From NCBI RefSeq assembly GCF_027942865.1, contig NC_134526.1:19945784-20009783 (forward strand): a stretch of 64,000 nucleotides of DNA, given 5' to 3'. Shown one piece after another: positions 27,945 through 40,743 of the stretch. Origin of the DNA: Odontesthes bonariensis (taxonomy: Eukaryota; Chordata; Actinopteri; Atheriniformes; Atherinopsidae). Every line of letters begins with the position of its first letter. The stretch's first letter is position 1. The position numbers and the translations under genes were made by a program. A model generated the notes under the pieces. It was not told the DNA's origin. It saw nothing but the letters and a program-made list of their open reading frames with translations, and ran no database searches.

Positions 27945-30900
27945 CCATCATGACAACCAGTTGCGTTCCCTCCAAGTCATGCCTCATTGTAGAGGTCAAG
28001 TGAACCGTGAAGAGCTCTCTGAAGTAATTGACATCTGCTTTACCCACCATCTGACAATTGTTTTTTTTTTTTTTTTTTTTTCTGTATCCAGGGAAATGCC
28101 ACCTTTCATCTTTATCCACATTTCAAGCCTCTGCAAGAGTTTAAAGGTGAGTGTTTTTCTTAAAGGGTTAATGGATGATATTTTAAACCGTAACGGAGCA
28201 GTGAACCACTATTTGCTATGTGAAGTCATCGCAATGTAATGATGATGTCACCAGAGCGTGCAGCTTGTCACTAAATGAGTCTTTTTGTCAAAACATGACA
28301 TGACTGAGATTGTGGAGTGCATTATCATCTTAATTGCTGTTGAAACCCAAATATAATAATCTCTGCCCCCGCCGGATTGTTTTCCAGGTGTTTCAGAGTA
28401 CCTGAGCACAGAGATCTGCACATCGCGGCAGAAACGGTTCAGTCTGGTGACATTTGTAGATTCTCCAGGCTTGGTGGATGGTGATATGAAGTATCCTTTT
28501 GACGTGGACGAGGTTATTCTATATCTCGGTAGGTTTCCATGCTTTCCTCTCAGCTGTTAATGTTATGTCAAACTGGAGTTTTGTTTTAAGGCTTTGTGGC
28601 GGGCGTTTATTGAATTCTGTGTCTAAATGGGAAGAATTTAAAAACCCTAAACGAAACAAAATTGGTCAAAAGCGGAATGCCATAGCTTAATAATCCATCA
28701 CTTTGCAGTAAAATGTGATGGGAATACATTTAAGCAATTTGATATTTGTTAATATTTGTAGGTGGTAAATAATGAATCTTCTCGCTGTCACTTTCAGGTG
28801 ATCTGTGTGACCTTATTATGGTCTTCTTTGATCCCATGGGTCAGGCTCTGTGCAAGCGCACCCTCAACATTGTCGAGAGCCTGAATGAAAAACACGGCGA
28901 CCGGCTGCGCTTTTACCTGAGCAAGGCTGATGAAGCCGGGGGAGAGTCGGACAGACAGGTAAACGCAGCAACAGCTCCGCTCACTTCAGTTTAACAAGCG
29001 TGTACGTTTGTTAACTTGGTCTATATTATGATTAGCACTCATTAAAATGATATGGAGAAAGAGTGGTGTGTGTCTATAAAGCAATTTTTACCCACATTCT
29101 TTATTTATTAGGTTAAAAGTGTGTGTAGTCTCTTTGTGAACCTATGTCAGCAGTGAAGTTTTGCCTGTTTGCACTGCCCTCATTTGCATTTTGAGACAAC
29201 AGAGCAGCCACTTCTTTTCAAAGTGCACCGATTGATTTCTGCGTTGAAGTATAGAAATGTTTCCCGTAAGCAGATGGGCATTCGCTGCATGAAAGGAAAG
29301 ACTTCCCTGCAGTCTCTTTCTGACTCATTTACGTTTGGTGACTGGCTGTTTCAGAGAGTAATGATGCAGATTGTCCAGGAGCTCTGCAAGCGGCCTGGAC
29401 TCAACAAGTGTGGTTTTGACATGCCCACCATCTACATCTCTAATCCAAGCAAGGTAAGAGTTGATATCTCACGAGTTCCAGGTGACTTTTAAGTTTTATA
29501 GTCCTACACCTCCGGCTCTTCCCATGTTCTGTACATTAATATGAAGTCACTGCTATTTATTCACCCTTTTATTTGTGTTCCTTGTCTTCAGCCCAGTCGC
29601 TGCGTCAACCAAATTGAGGAGACTTGCCGTACCATCGAGAAAACTATCAACCAGACAGTCCAGAATACCCTCAACTCCCTGGAGAGGGACTGTGAGCTCA
29701 TCAGTGAGGCCATCACAGAAACGCTCAGCAGTGACAGGTGAAACACAGATGCCTTCATTGTAATTCCTGCTGCAGTGCTGTCCCATTCCGTTGAATTCTG
29801 CTCATGGTCTCAGTGGGATTTATGCCAGGGTAAATGTCAGTTCCCATTTGTCCCACAAAGAGAACAATCGGTTCATTTTTACTTGATCTATGCCGAGGAG
29901 GTGTGTGGGTATAAGGGCTGGGATTATTTGGGACTCTGAACTAGAAACGCCGCTTATTTCCTCTGAGAGATTTGTATTTGTCAAACTGTTTTCGTTGAGT
30001 CTTGTTCATTTCAGCTAACTGTGGCCTGGTGCAGATAATGACTGTAATAAAGACGTATAAGAGCATCAGTCAGTGAGGCCTTCAGAGTGTAACCCTGACT
30101 CTTTGGTCTCGCAGACAGACCAGTGTGGTGAACCGACGTGCGCGCTGTAAGAGCTGCTTCCTGACTCTCTTGGGTTTCTGTGTGCCTCTGGCTCTGCTGG
30201 CCTTACTGGTGCTGGGCGCTTTGTCCAAGGATCTGCTGGAGGTGGCTCTGGGCCCCCAGGGGACCGAGGCGCTCTCGCTCTACCTGGTGAGTGTCCTTCA
30301 CTGCTCTGTTGTATCATTGCAAATGGTACTTGAGAGGAACTAAAGTCCAGTCGTGGCTGCTCTTGTATTGGACAGAAACCCATCGTGAGAGTATTTGACT
30401 CCCTGTCGGGGGAGCAGCAGCTTTACAGCTGCGGTGGACTGGTCCTTCTCTCCTTCCTGCTGCTCATCATCGCACGCTTCTCCTTCAGGTACGAGACCTC
30501 GGTGCCATCGGAGCATTTAGTGCGATGATGCTCAAACTGCTACTGCACTGTTACTTAGTCACTGTTTTAATTTTTTATCTCTGTCCTTACTTACTCTCTA
30601 ACCCTAATGGACTTTTATTTTATCAGTCAGCATTTACCCTCTTAGTTGGGATGCAGTTTTTATTCTCCAAAAAGCATAAAGTTGAAGATCAAGCTCACTT
30701 TTTGAACATGTTGAGCACTGATAGTGTATTATTGTTATAGTCATTTTAAAGTGTGTGTGGGGGGGGGGGGGTAATCAGAGAATCCAAGAGATTTGAGCGC
30801 AAACCTTTGCTAAAGTCTCAGTGCTTGAGTTCCCTGTGTGGGCTGTGGCTTGTTTTTAATCATCACGGTACAAATTTCAAGGTTCATTCACTCTCTTTAT

Positions 30901-31881
30901 CTTTGTCTCGACAATCTGAAGCCATCAGCTATTCTAATCAGCTGGTCAGCAGGCAACAGGTGAAAATGTTTTTTTTTAAGGTAGATAATCCATGGTTCAT
31001 AATATAAAGAAATGGCTGTTTGCAGCAACAGTTGAGGCATTTAAGCAAATCTTCTGAGATATCCTCTTAGGATTGCTGGAAATGCAAATCAAAACTCTTT
31101 GTTTGACTGCAAAAGACCTTCAGAACGATGCAGCAGACTGGTGTTCATGGTGCTCTGTTCCACTGAGCAGTGACACTTTCACAAACACAACCTTTGTGGA
31201 ACATTTACCTGCGTCCTCCCCTCTGTATCCAACGTCACAATGTTCGAATCTGAAGAATCCTGAAGCATTTTGGATGCGGGGCCTGCAAACTGTTAAAGTC
31301 AAAATGGAATATTTTGACTTCACCGAGCAAAGAGTTTGAGAAAAGGTCCAGAATATAATAAAAAGAACTTCTGTCCAACCGTGAAGCTCAGGGTTGATTG
31401 ATGGTGCTTTGGGCTTATGTTCCTATGAAGAAACCATGGAAGTAAATATGTCGTAATTTGTGGGAAAAAAAGTACAAGTTGGAAAGAATGACTATAAACA
31501 CAAATTAAAGTGCACGATATACAAAATCAAGGGTTGCAAGTTGAAAGCCCCTCAGAGTTCCTGTGAGCTGAAGTTCATCAAAAGAGCAGTGCATGGTAAG
31601 TTAAATACAAATGGAATTGATCTCTTAGATTTTTCCCTTTGACTTTTCGCAGAACTCGCCCGACTCTATCAGGCAAACAGAAACGGCAACTACAGGAGAA
31701 GCTGGGGTACGTTCAGGAGGTGGTCAAGTCCAAAAAGGTGAGCGTGCGTGACTCAATCTGAAACGGTCCCGGCGGTAAAAAAAACTCTTGGGTTTTTAAC
31801 GGTCTACTTCTCTCCCTCTAGAAAAAGCTCTATGAGGAGTATCTACGCCAGAGTGTCAGCGATCAGGACATGGACTTGTAA
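26634..31881 (+). CDS. EHD/sarcalumenin-like dynamin-superfamily GTPase with C-terminal membrane hairpin, 12 exons, 451 aa
   Basis: Exons: 26634-26751, 27387-27498, 27716-27809, 28092-28146, 28388-28528, 28798-28958, 29355-29453, 29592-29737, 30115-30286, 30376-30488, 31653-31737 and 31822-31881 (1356 nt, phases all closing). The G domain shows P-loop GNHSAGKSS (65-73), a candidate switch Thr in TGVAIETQGF, G3 motif D151-S-P-G154 in LVTFVDSPGLVDG, and G4 motif S215-K-A-D218. The order and spacing (PF..V..YL..DLIMVFFDP, then the SKAD block, then P.IYISN) resemble EHD proteins and sarcalumenin. After a short helical segment (about 275-315) come two hydrophobic stretches, about 323-345 and 385-403, separated by some 40 residues. 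A basic, lysine-rich tail ends in SDQDMDL. There is no EH domain and no signal peptide. A role in membrane shaping or organelle anchoring is inference from family and topology. I do not recognise an established gene name. Confidence 0.88.
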
Positions 31882-32509
31882 AGATGTGTGCGAAAGCATC
31901 GCCCCAATGACTTCGGACCAATTAAATACTTTCTTTGCCAAGGTTTCACACACCCGCTGCTATGTAACTCGGACTACTTAATTATGCATCTTTATTTCTG
32001 TTACAAGGCGCAACCAAGATCTGGTGCTTTGAGTGCCATAAAACCTGTTTACCTGTTAGACGATGTCACCTCTGTACGAACCCTGAAAGCTCACTATTTG
32101 CAGATGGGATAAGCTTGTTACTGATCAGTCATTTCCTTTGAGTAATTTCCATACTTGTATCTTGTGCCTCTGCTCCGCTCAAACAAATTCGGGTGCATAC
32201 CACTTTTAAGACGTGGAAGTGTACCCAAACTATTTATAACAACGTATAGCACTGATTTCCGAGTCACTTTGTACGCGTTACAGTTTTTGAGGACCGTCAC
32301 CAGCATTTTATACAGTGTTTTGACTTCTTCTCATTGGTTTTGTATCGAGCCAGTACCCACAAATGTCTTTGGATTAGCTTCTGTTTAGAATATTCAATTA
32401 TCTGCACAGATCCTGCGGTGATGATTGGGAGCTGCGCAGTCCAAACTGTTGCTAGAGTGAACTTTTTGTATTTTCTCTATACATTGTGACCATGTTTTAT
32501 TTACAGCTG

Positions 32510-32515
32510 ATTAAA
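32510..32515 (+). terminator. Candidate polyadenylation signal of the GTPase gene
   Basis: ATTAAA, the common AATAAA variant, followed directly by an A-rich run. It lies 629 bp after the stop codon at 31881. The interval 31882-32530 shows no other coding signal and is taken as 3' UTR. Confidence 0.4.
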
Positions 32516-33369
32516 GAAAAAAAAATGTTTTCAATATAGAAAATGAAGAGGCTTTTTCTTGATGAGTTTTGTGGAAATGGGGAATACCACCTTTTTCAAA
32601 TAAGTCGTATTACATTTGATTACATTTTTCTTTGTTTCTACAGTCTTTGACTCTTAGAGTACACTTCTCATGTGAGGTCTCTGACAGACCGTGAATATCT
32701 GCAAATCAGTTTGTAAAATACACAGTTGAAGATCAGTTGGTGTGTTGCTCTCGCAGCCCAACATTGCGACAGCCAAAATCTTCAACACAAGCAAATTTGG
32801 TGGAGTAACACAGTCACCGATCAGCTGAACTCATAAAACTAAGCTGGGCAGATGATATTCTGGTCGGTTGAGGACTGGGGCTCTGTCCTGTCTGAACACC
32901 CTTAAAACTGAAGTATGTATGAGTTCCTGCTCTTCGGAAGCACCTCCGCAAAATGCCTTCACGCCGACCAAAATCTTAGCGTAAGGCAGTCGATGAAATG
33001 CAAGTAAATCTAAAAGGAAAAAGAGGGTTTCATTGAGACTCTCTGTGTTGGGATGGTCACTATCAATCATTCTGAACACTGTCGTGAGTACAGTGTGTCG
33101 AAAAGAGGAAATGAAAATTCAAGAATCGTCGTGGGAACAGAAATGTAAAATGGCCTCACATTACCAACAAATAAGACTCCTTTATAATACTGGTATTTCT
33201 CCAGCAGAGGGTATCCTTATTTAAAGTAAACAACAATGTATCCTTATCATTACACCAACCTTTATTTACATAAAATATTGTTACATTATAGATTAACTAT
33301 ACACAGTTAAAGAAACGGTTACAAATTAAATGTGTTCTCCAAAAAAAGGTTGAAATGTTACAAATTGTT

Positions 33370-33600
33370 TCCATCTTCCAGAACATTAGGACTGGCCTGG
33401 AGATAATGCCGTTCAAGAATGGAAAATAACCCCAAGCATACAACTCAATCCTCAGTGAAGTGGTTTAAGGGGAAACATTGAAATGCCTGTCAAAGCCCAA
33501 CTGAAAATGGAAGGTACGACTTGAAGACTGACTGTACACCAGCAGAACACATCCAGCTTTGAAGGAGCTTGTCCGGTTTTGTCTTAAATAAATTGCCCCA
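33370..33600 (+). mobile_element. Tc1-like transposase relic
   Basis: Plus-strand similarity to the 3' half of Tc1 transposase: CCCAAGCATACAACTCAATC, AGTGGTTTAAGGGGAAACAT, CAAAGCCCAACTG and CACCAGCAGAACACATCCAG. Multiple frame breaks. Confidence 0.75.
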
Positions 33601-33740
33601 TAACCCCAGTGCTCGAAATCAATTTCAGTTCCACATTTTAAGGAAATGAAGTAAGAAAAAGATAACCAAAAGTGGTAAATCTATTGCAAAGCACCGTTCT
33701 AGGATACATAATCTCCAGGGCAAAAGGCCCACTTGTGATG

Positions 33741-34157
33741 TTAAAGACATGGTAGGTAATCCTGTTCAGAAACACATTTTGTAATACTGGGTGAAATGGT
33801 CCGTCTATCCTGAGAGAAATCTATACAAGATGTATTTAGAAAAAGGGACGAAAATAATCAGACCTCTGTGGCAGCTGCAGGACTGAGAAAAAGCTGACCA
33901 ATCCGAGATCAGCGTCCCGCTGATCTCGGATTGGTCGCCTACAAAAAACCAATCAGATGCCTCTGCTTTCTGCCTACGCCCCCCTCTGCCGGCTCCCTGC
34001 TCCATGTACGCATGCGGTTCCACCGGCTTTGGATGAAGCACTGACGGAATGGGGAGGGGGGAGGGGGGAGGGGGGGGTGGAGCTTAGAGGAGTGGACACT
34101 TTCGAATCTTGCTAGCTCTCTTGCTAGCTCTCTAGGATTACCTACCATAGCTTTAAC
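33741..34157. mobile_element. MITE with TTAA ends and central palindrome
   Basis: Terminal inverted repeats start TTAAAG and share GGTAGGTAATCCT (21 of 23 bases match between ends). Inside are a perfect 19-bp inverted repeat at 33896-33914/33918-33936 with a 3-base loop, and a G-rich (GGGGGGA)n tract at about 34051-34078. No coding potential. It lies between the GTPase gene and rabep2. Confidence 0.75.
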
Positions 34158-34754
34158 CAGCATTTAAAAAAAAAAAAAAAAAAAAAACTGGTTGAAACAA
34201 AGTTTGTGATTTTGGGGCTTTTTTAAAACAAGTTTGCTTTAAGAAAACGTTCACAATACCGCACAGGATTCTTTTTTTTTTTTTGTTCCGCTACACTGTG
34301 TCACCGGGGACGTTATGCAAATGAGCACAGTTCATTGTGTCTCATTTGCACATTTAAACGTAAAGACAAAGATTGTTTTTTCTTGACATAGCCAACACGT
34401 CATTTAAAAACATTTTACTTTAGTGCGTCAAGAAAATGTAACGGGAATGTTGACCTTTATTCAGAGTCAGGATTTCTGTCCTGTAACTGTGCTAATTCCA
34501 ACATGTTTGATGCCCGATAAGCTCTGCGTGTCCGAAACAAGGCTGTCGGGTTTCTATGGGTCTGTTGGTATTTGTGAACAGGAAGGAGGTTGACGTGTTT
34601 TCCGCAGGCTTAGACCGGGGAAAGTTGTTTCCTGAAGTTGACACTGTGCGGATGATATCTACCCCTATCTCTTGTGCTTTCAGAAGATGACTGAAACAAC
34701 TTTTCCCGACTTTTGAGAGTTGTTTTTATTTCACCGCGCGTGCCCTCGCTTCAG

Positions 34755-37700
34755 ATGGAGCTGTCGGACGAGAGGATGAGCTCGAAGAATGAAGACACAG
34801 GTATTAAAAAAAACGGAAGCTTAAACTTTAATCTGCTTTATAACTCGCCGTGAGGCGGACAGCAACAAATTTAAAGCTTGGATTTTCCTTTGTTGAAATT
34901 GTCGTTAACTTGTTGCTCGTGTTCGGGGGAACCTGTTGGAGTTATGGCGCCGCCGGTAGAAGATAAACGGCCTGTTAGCATCGTTGACCACAGAAATGAA
35001 CTGACGCTGCTAGCCGCTGGCTAACACGCCAACGCTAACTTAGGCTTCATAGAGGATCTCTATAACAAAGTGAGATTTAAAGCTGTTCAGCTCTCATTTC
35101 ATATTCACTCATTAAGAGTCACTTCTTCTTAATCGTAGCTCTCCAATGAAGTATATCAGTTACTGGTGTGGCAGTATAACATTAAAAAGTGTCACTTAAA
35201 GCTTTTATTGACGCTCAAACAACACAGCAGAAATGTTGACGTACTGTCTACATCACCAGTGGATGTGCTACTTGTAAATGAAAGCGAAAGTATCCATAAA
35301 AGACCTTTGAATACTTTTACTGAAACCTTATTATTGATGCATAAACATGTCAGTGACTTATTCCTGTTGGGCAAGTGCAGTAATAGATAGATAGATAGAT
35401 AGATAGATATACTTTATTGATACCAAGCTGGGAAATTAAAGTACATCATATCTTATAGGCTCATGGGTTTTAGTGTTTTTTCTTGCATCTCGGCCTTTTC
35501 CTGTCAAACAAATGCACATTTCATTGAAACGCAGTGTAGAAAAGTACAGAATGTTGCAGAAAAAAATAAAAACCCCAAAATATACAGGTGTCTTCATTGT
35601 CACCCATGGGCTAGGACTTGTATAAGTGTGCTGTAAAGGCCCTTAGACATGCTGCTGTAAGCAGTGTTGATAGTAATAGCAAAAGTAAATCTGTGGCATT
35701 TTGCCACACTGTGTGTGAGTAAGCTTATTGAAGGGGGGGGATCAAACAACAGAAACTCCAATAACTCCAATAAATCACTCCAACACCAGCTGTTCTCAGG
35801 ATCCTTTTCCTTAACTGCATGTCTTTAAGGTTTAGGTTGCTGGTCGGACGAATATGCAAACTAAAGATGTGATTTACTTGTTTTAGTACTGCATCACCAC
35901 CCTGCTAGACTTTCATAAGAGAAGGGAGTGTTGATTTCCCTTTCTGTCCCTTTCTGTTCTTTTTTTAAATTCTTTTAAACTTCTACAGTTTTCCTTTATG
36001 ACAACCATGACAGGGGAAATTGCAGCCTAGAATCCCTTTGGTATCTTTTTATAGCCTCAGCTGCTTTGTAGGCATCAATTAGCTTCATTTTGAGATCTTC
36101 AGTCAGCTGCTGAAAGGAAAATCTTGCGTTACCATGAAGTTTAAAACATCAGACCTGTTGCACACCTCCTAATTACGGTTTTCTTTTTAATTCACGAAAA
36201 AACAGTAATAGTGCATCTCCATTTTGGAGAATTAGCAGGGGTTTTAGTCGTGCCCTTAACACTTTTTGCATTACTACGCACCAACGGAGCAAATGTCATT
36301 GAAAGAATGTAAAGCACGGCTACCTGTTTGTTATTTTCAGCGGCGAGCCTGCAGGCCCAGCTAGCTGAGTGCCAAGCTCAGATCGAACACTGGCAGGGCG
36401 TGGCGACGATCTGTGAGATGAGCAAACAGGAGGAACTCGCAGAGCTGCAGAAACAATGTGATCAAGAGATCCAGTCTCTGCAGGAGGCTCTCAGAGGTCA
36501 GTGGTTGTGTGAATTTGGCTGTCGCATTCGGTTGTGCATTATCAGCACGATGGTTCGCGTAGGTTTACACACTAAGACGCGGTTTCTTTGCTCGGTCTTT
36601 TTTGTCTTGAGAAAGAAATCAGTCTGTGGACAGTTTGAATTTGGCCTTGTGTGTCCCGTGATCCTCAGACCAAACCTTGGGACGACAGTTGATGCTGTAT
36701 ATTCATCAGAGCTTGGGATAAATGGTCTCATCGTTATTCTATCATCCCGTTCTATTTTTCAGAGACGGCAGCACAGTATGAGGCCAGGATAGCTGTTCTG
36801 CAGTCTCAGCCTGTGGACTGGAGGAGAAGCGGCGGGCATACCGTGGTCAGTGCGCAACTGTCTTTCTTTCTCTCGGTTTCTCTCCAATTTATACTTTGGT
36901 TGCTATTTTTGAACCCCGTCTCTTGTTGCTTGTGCCTGTTAGATTGGCGGCAGAAGGGGCAGGGTGGAGGCCGAGGTCTCCGCTAATGAATCCCAGACAT
37001 CGGTCAACAACAACGTGGCAGAGGACGAGGCAACGTCGCCTTACAGGGGACAAAGTCAGGCAGCGGAGCTGGAGGCGGCAGCAGAAGGAGAGGGAGCCCC
37101 ATTTTCGACGGAGGCGTATTACTCGCTCCAGCACTGTGACTCGGCCTCGTTGTCCTCCTTCTCCTTAGACACACCTTCTCTGCCCAGAAAACTCCTCGCT
37201 CAGGAAGACACCGACTCGCTGGTCTCCACAGGAACTCTGGTGCCTGAAGCTATTTACCTGCCGCCAGCCGGACACCGGCTTGTCACGCACAGCGACTGGG
37301 ACGCACTCAATGCACAGGTAGCGATTTTTAAACCATTTCACCTTTTTTTTTTTACCACTTAATCGACTCTGCTTCTATATAAAAGAAAATGCAGTTACAA
37401 ACACTGGCATCTACACATGTCAAACTGTGCAGTTTTAATTCTCTGAGCTTTTTGGTCTAATCTAAAGTGTCCCTGCGGACTCTGCTGTGATAAAATTGTG
37501 GTGTGTTGAACAGCTGTCGGAGCTGCGAGGGGAAGTGAGTCGGCTGCAGGCTGAGAAGGAGGAGCTGGAAAACGAGCTAGATACACAGACCAACCACACA
37601 CACAAACAGGTGGACGACACCGCTCTGAATATGTGTCCTCTGAGGCGATGCTCACCAGACTATTGTGCAGACTTACACACATGTTGATGCGTTTGTGTGT

Positions 37701-40700
37701 GGTCAGGTGTCAGTGCTCCAGTCTCAGGTCCAGACTTCAGAGGCCCTCCTGCAGGATTTGCAGAAATCTTTTAGCCAATCACAGACTGCAGTCCAGAGCC
37801 GACTGGTGAGTGGCGTGATGATCCTAATAGATTAAAAGAAGACATTTTGGTTAACCCCAAACTTATGCAATTGTCACGGATAAAACAAACTACATACTGA
37901 GTTAATTAGTGATTTGTGGATTTGCTGTTGGGTGGCTGTGATTACTTGTGAACAGATCCAGACCAGATGTTTCTTACAGTTACCCGTCCTTGCTCTAACT
38001 ATGCAGCATTAGCCTGTGTTTGATCATTTCGAGAAACTCGAGAAAGCAAAAACAGGCTGGAAACATGCGGGTTGGCTTTTACTTTAGTCAGCCAAAGATG
38101 TAAAATAAAAAACCATAGATAATAACACAGCATTTACAAATGTAATGTCATGCGTGGAATTAACTTGTACAATGACTCATTCATTCATCACACCGTGACT
38201 AAAGCCAACACTACCAATAGCCAAGATTTGTTTGCTTTGCATGAATGTTTTCAGTATGTTCAGTCAGAGGAGGTTTTAGGCTTTTTTTTCCCTTTTTTTA
38301 TGTCCAGGCAGAGTTGTCCTTTTCTCAGCGGAAGATGTGCAGTGAACTGTCCAGACTGAAAGGGGAAGAGGTTGAGGAGGACGTGCCGGACACCAGCTCA
38401 TCATTCCCAGCATCGTTGCATGTACAGTTACTGCTTTAGATTTTCCATTTACAGTATATCTCGCCCACGGGTGCCGCAGCGAGAAATCTCACGGTCAAGT
38501 GTCTGAAATCCATTTACACATAGGTGGTGAACACGGGTGGTGAAAGATTTGGGGGTTTTACATGCTACTGTAAAGAGAACAGAAACCTGTGAGGAGCTTG
38601 TTTGTGTGTTTTGATTTCCTCTTTGTGAATAAGTTCTACTTCTTGTCCTTCTGTCTGGAAGCTGTCTGAGCAGCTGGATATAAGACCAAACCTCTCCTGT
38701 ACTGACTTTCAGACTTGTCCAGATTGATATTTTTGTGAAATTTAATTTCCACAGACGTAAAATAACTTCCTCTTTAGAAATTGCATCATGGGTAATCTTT
38801 TGTTTGCTTTAAAGGGATACGCCACCCCCAGGCCAAATTAAGTGTATCCCCGAATTCCCGAGACATAAATAAGTGTGTGGGAGCGTTTTCCCGGCGACCC
38901 AGGCATTGTCCGAATCTCACAGAACTGACCACTGCTTGGTTGCCCGTAATTTTTTATTAATCACGCAGAAAAGGCCATTGTGTACCAGGAGAGCCTCATT
39001 CCTGCACAGCTGTGCGCCTGTGGCTTCAGACGGAATTAACTTTTTGACTCAATCCTGCAGGGGGTGCATTGTGAGGAGCGCCTTCGAATTGAGATTGTCA
39101 ACCTGAGGGAGCAGCTGGACACTCGGACGGAGGAGAACGGTCAGTGGATTATTTTGAACTGTGTGGAATTAGATGTGTCGACTGTCTTGACGCTGAAACT
39201 GTTTATTTTTTCCCCCTCTTGCCTATTGGCTGATCCCGCTTGTAATTACGCCATCAGAAGTTTTAGAGGGTGAGTGTACAACTCATACTTTATTATTAGA
39301 CTGTTAAGCCAATTAGTGAGTCTTGTGGTTGGTGTAGGGTATCAATCAGTTATTCAACCTTTAAAATTTGTCCCCACTTTGGTAACTACAGTCATATCAT
39401 AGCTGATAAAATAGATGAGGAAGCTTAGAAAACTGGTAATAAATTATAAATGTCCTTAAAGAAAAAAATTTTTTTAGAGTGTGCTGTGATCAGTCGTGTA
39501 AATTCAAGGAGCTTTGTTTTGTGATGGTGTGCGCAGTGCAGCTTTCCACTCTGAGGACAGAGACGGAGAGGATCCAGGCTCAGAAGGACCAGCTGCAGGC
39601 TGAGCTGCTGGCCTGCCGCACTGAGCTGGAGGCCCTGCGGGTGGCGCTCACTCATTTACAGAGCACCAACAAAGCCGTCAGCAGTGACAAAGTAAATCTT
39701 GTTTGCTCTCTGCACTAAACTTGATCTAAAATGTTGATTGTTTCCCAGTTATTTGTGTCAGTCCCATGTGTGGTTATTAAGGCTGACGTTGAGATGAGCC
39801 AATGATGTCAATTTTAGTTCAATCTTTTTAAAACAATGAATGTATAGATAAACATGATATAATATAAGGCTTTCGTGTAGACACTGATGCGCCTTCATTA
39901 CACATCGGCATCGTGTGAAAATACTGAAGCGGCAATGGGGGGGGGGGGGGTGTTGATCTGCTGTTTTTACGCCTCTGAGCTGGCAGAGGAAGTAGTAACA
40001 AGCGAAATGGGCCACGCGTGTGACAACGGGTTCACATCAAGAGCGCCGTGCGTTGAGAGTGTGATCCGATCAGCATCCGCACTGGTTGTGTGAGACGCAC
40101 AGCTGCAGCTCGAGCTGTGGCTAGAGTTTCGGCATAGTGCATCAAGGAAGCGGCTCTGAGAAGAATGCACAGGAAAAACATATGTTGGTCGTCATATTGA
40201 CCTCATATCGGCAACAATACACCTTGCACTCTACTTTCAGTGTGTTGGTAACTGTCGGTGCTTATGTCTAAATGTGTACTCGTGTCTTATTTGTTGCTGT
40301 CGATCATGTTCACATCAAACACACAGGGGATTTGACATCTGTTTTCTGCTGTTTATATCAGTTAATATACTGTTGTCTGTTTGTCCGCCAGGCAGCTCTG
40401 CACCAACAGTGTCTGGAGCTGCGTAGCCAAGTGATCAGCCTGCGCTCTCAGGTCGACACCAGCCAGGCTGTACAGAGAGACTTTGTCCAGCTCTCCCAGT
40501 CGCTCCAGGTACAGTAAGAAACTGCGTTCGATGTCAGCTTCACCAGTGGACTCTGTTATCTTAAATCGGTAGATTCTTCATTAGGATTTTTTACACTGCA
40601 CATCTGTGAAGCATCGATCTTTCACTCTCCACCTTCAGGTGAAGCTGGAATTGATTCGGCAGGCGGAGAGTCTGGAACAAGTCAAGGAAATCATGGAGGA

Positions 40701-40743
40701 GGGAGCTCTTGAAGCCGCCTCCCATCCCTCAGACGCCTCATGA
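34755..40743 (+). CDS. rabep2: Rabaptin family Rab GTPase-binding effector 2, 12 exons, 478 aa
   Basis: Cytosolic coiled-coil effector that binds active Rab5-type GTPases and promotes early-endosome fusion. Exons: 34755-34800, 36341-36496, 36763-36845, 36943-37317, 37514-37609, 37707-37805, 38308-38421, 39061-39139, 39258-39269, 39537-39691, 40392-40508 and 40639-40743 (1437 nt, phases closing). Visible: an N-terminal coiled coil with Leu/Glu/Gln heptads (about 16-80), then a Ser/Glu-rich linker in the large exon 4. The rabaptin signature STGTLVPEAIYLPPAGHRLV follows, then a long C-terminal coiled coil from about residue 221 to 465. The exon at 39258-39269 is a 12-nt microexon supplying EVLE. 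The protein is shorter than the human orthologue (569 aa), so I may have missed exons in the larger introns (37806-38307 or 38422-39060). The signature and the atp2a1 neighbour support RABEP2 over RABEP1. Confidence 0.88.
35383..35450 (-). mobile_element. (ATAG)n repeat with LINE 3' tail, in rabep2 intron 1
   Basis: About six GATA units are followed by ACTTTATTGATACCAAGC and a short A-rich part. This is the reverse complement of the same LINE-type 3' tail seen at 18174-18235, with the tetranucleotide run as its terminal repeat. Confidence 0.6.
38815..39050. repeat. TTAAAG-type MITE fragment in rabep2 intron 7
   Basis: Starts TTTAAAGGGATACGCCACCC and continues as GC-richer DNA unlike the surrounding intron, up to just before the exon at 39061. 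Read as a TTAA MITE fragment because of its TTAAAG start. The right boundary is not clear. Confidence 0.4.

Noticed and set aside
36328-36792. A 154-codon plus-strand frame
   Set aside because: The first part is rabep2 exon 2, but the rest reads through the donor at 36497 into intron. Only the exon is retained.
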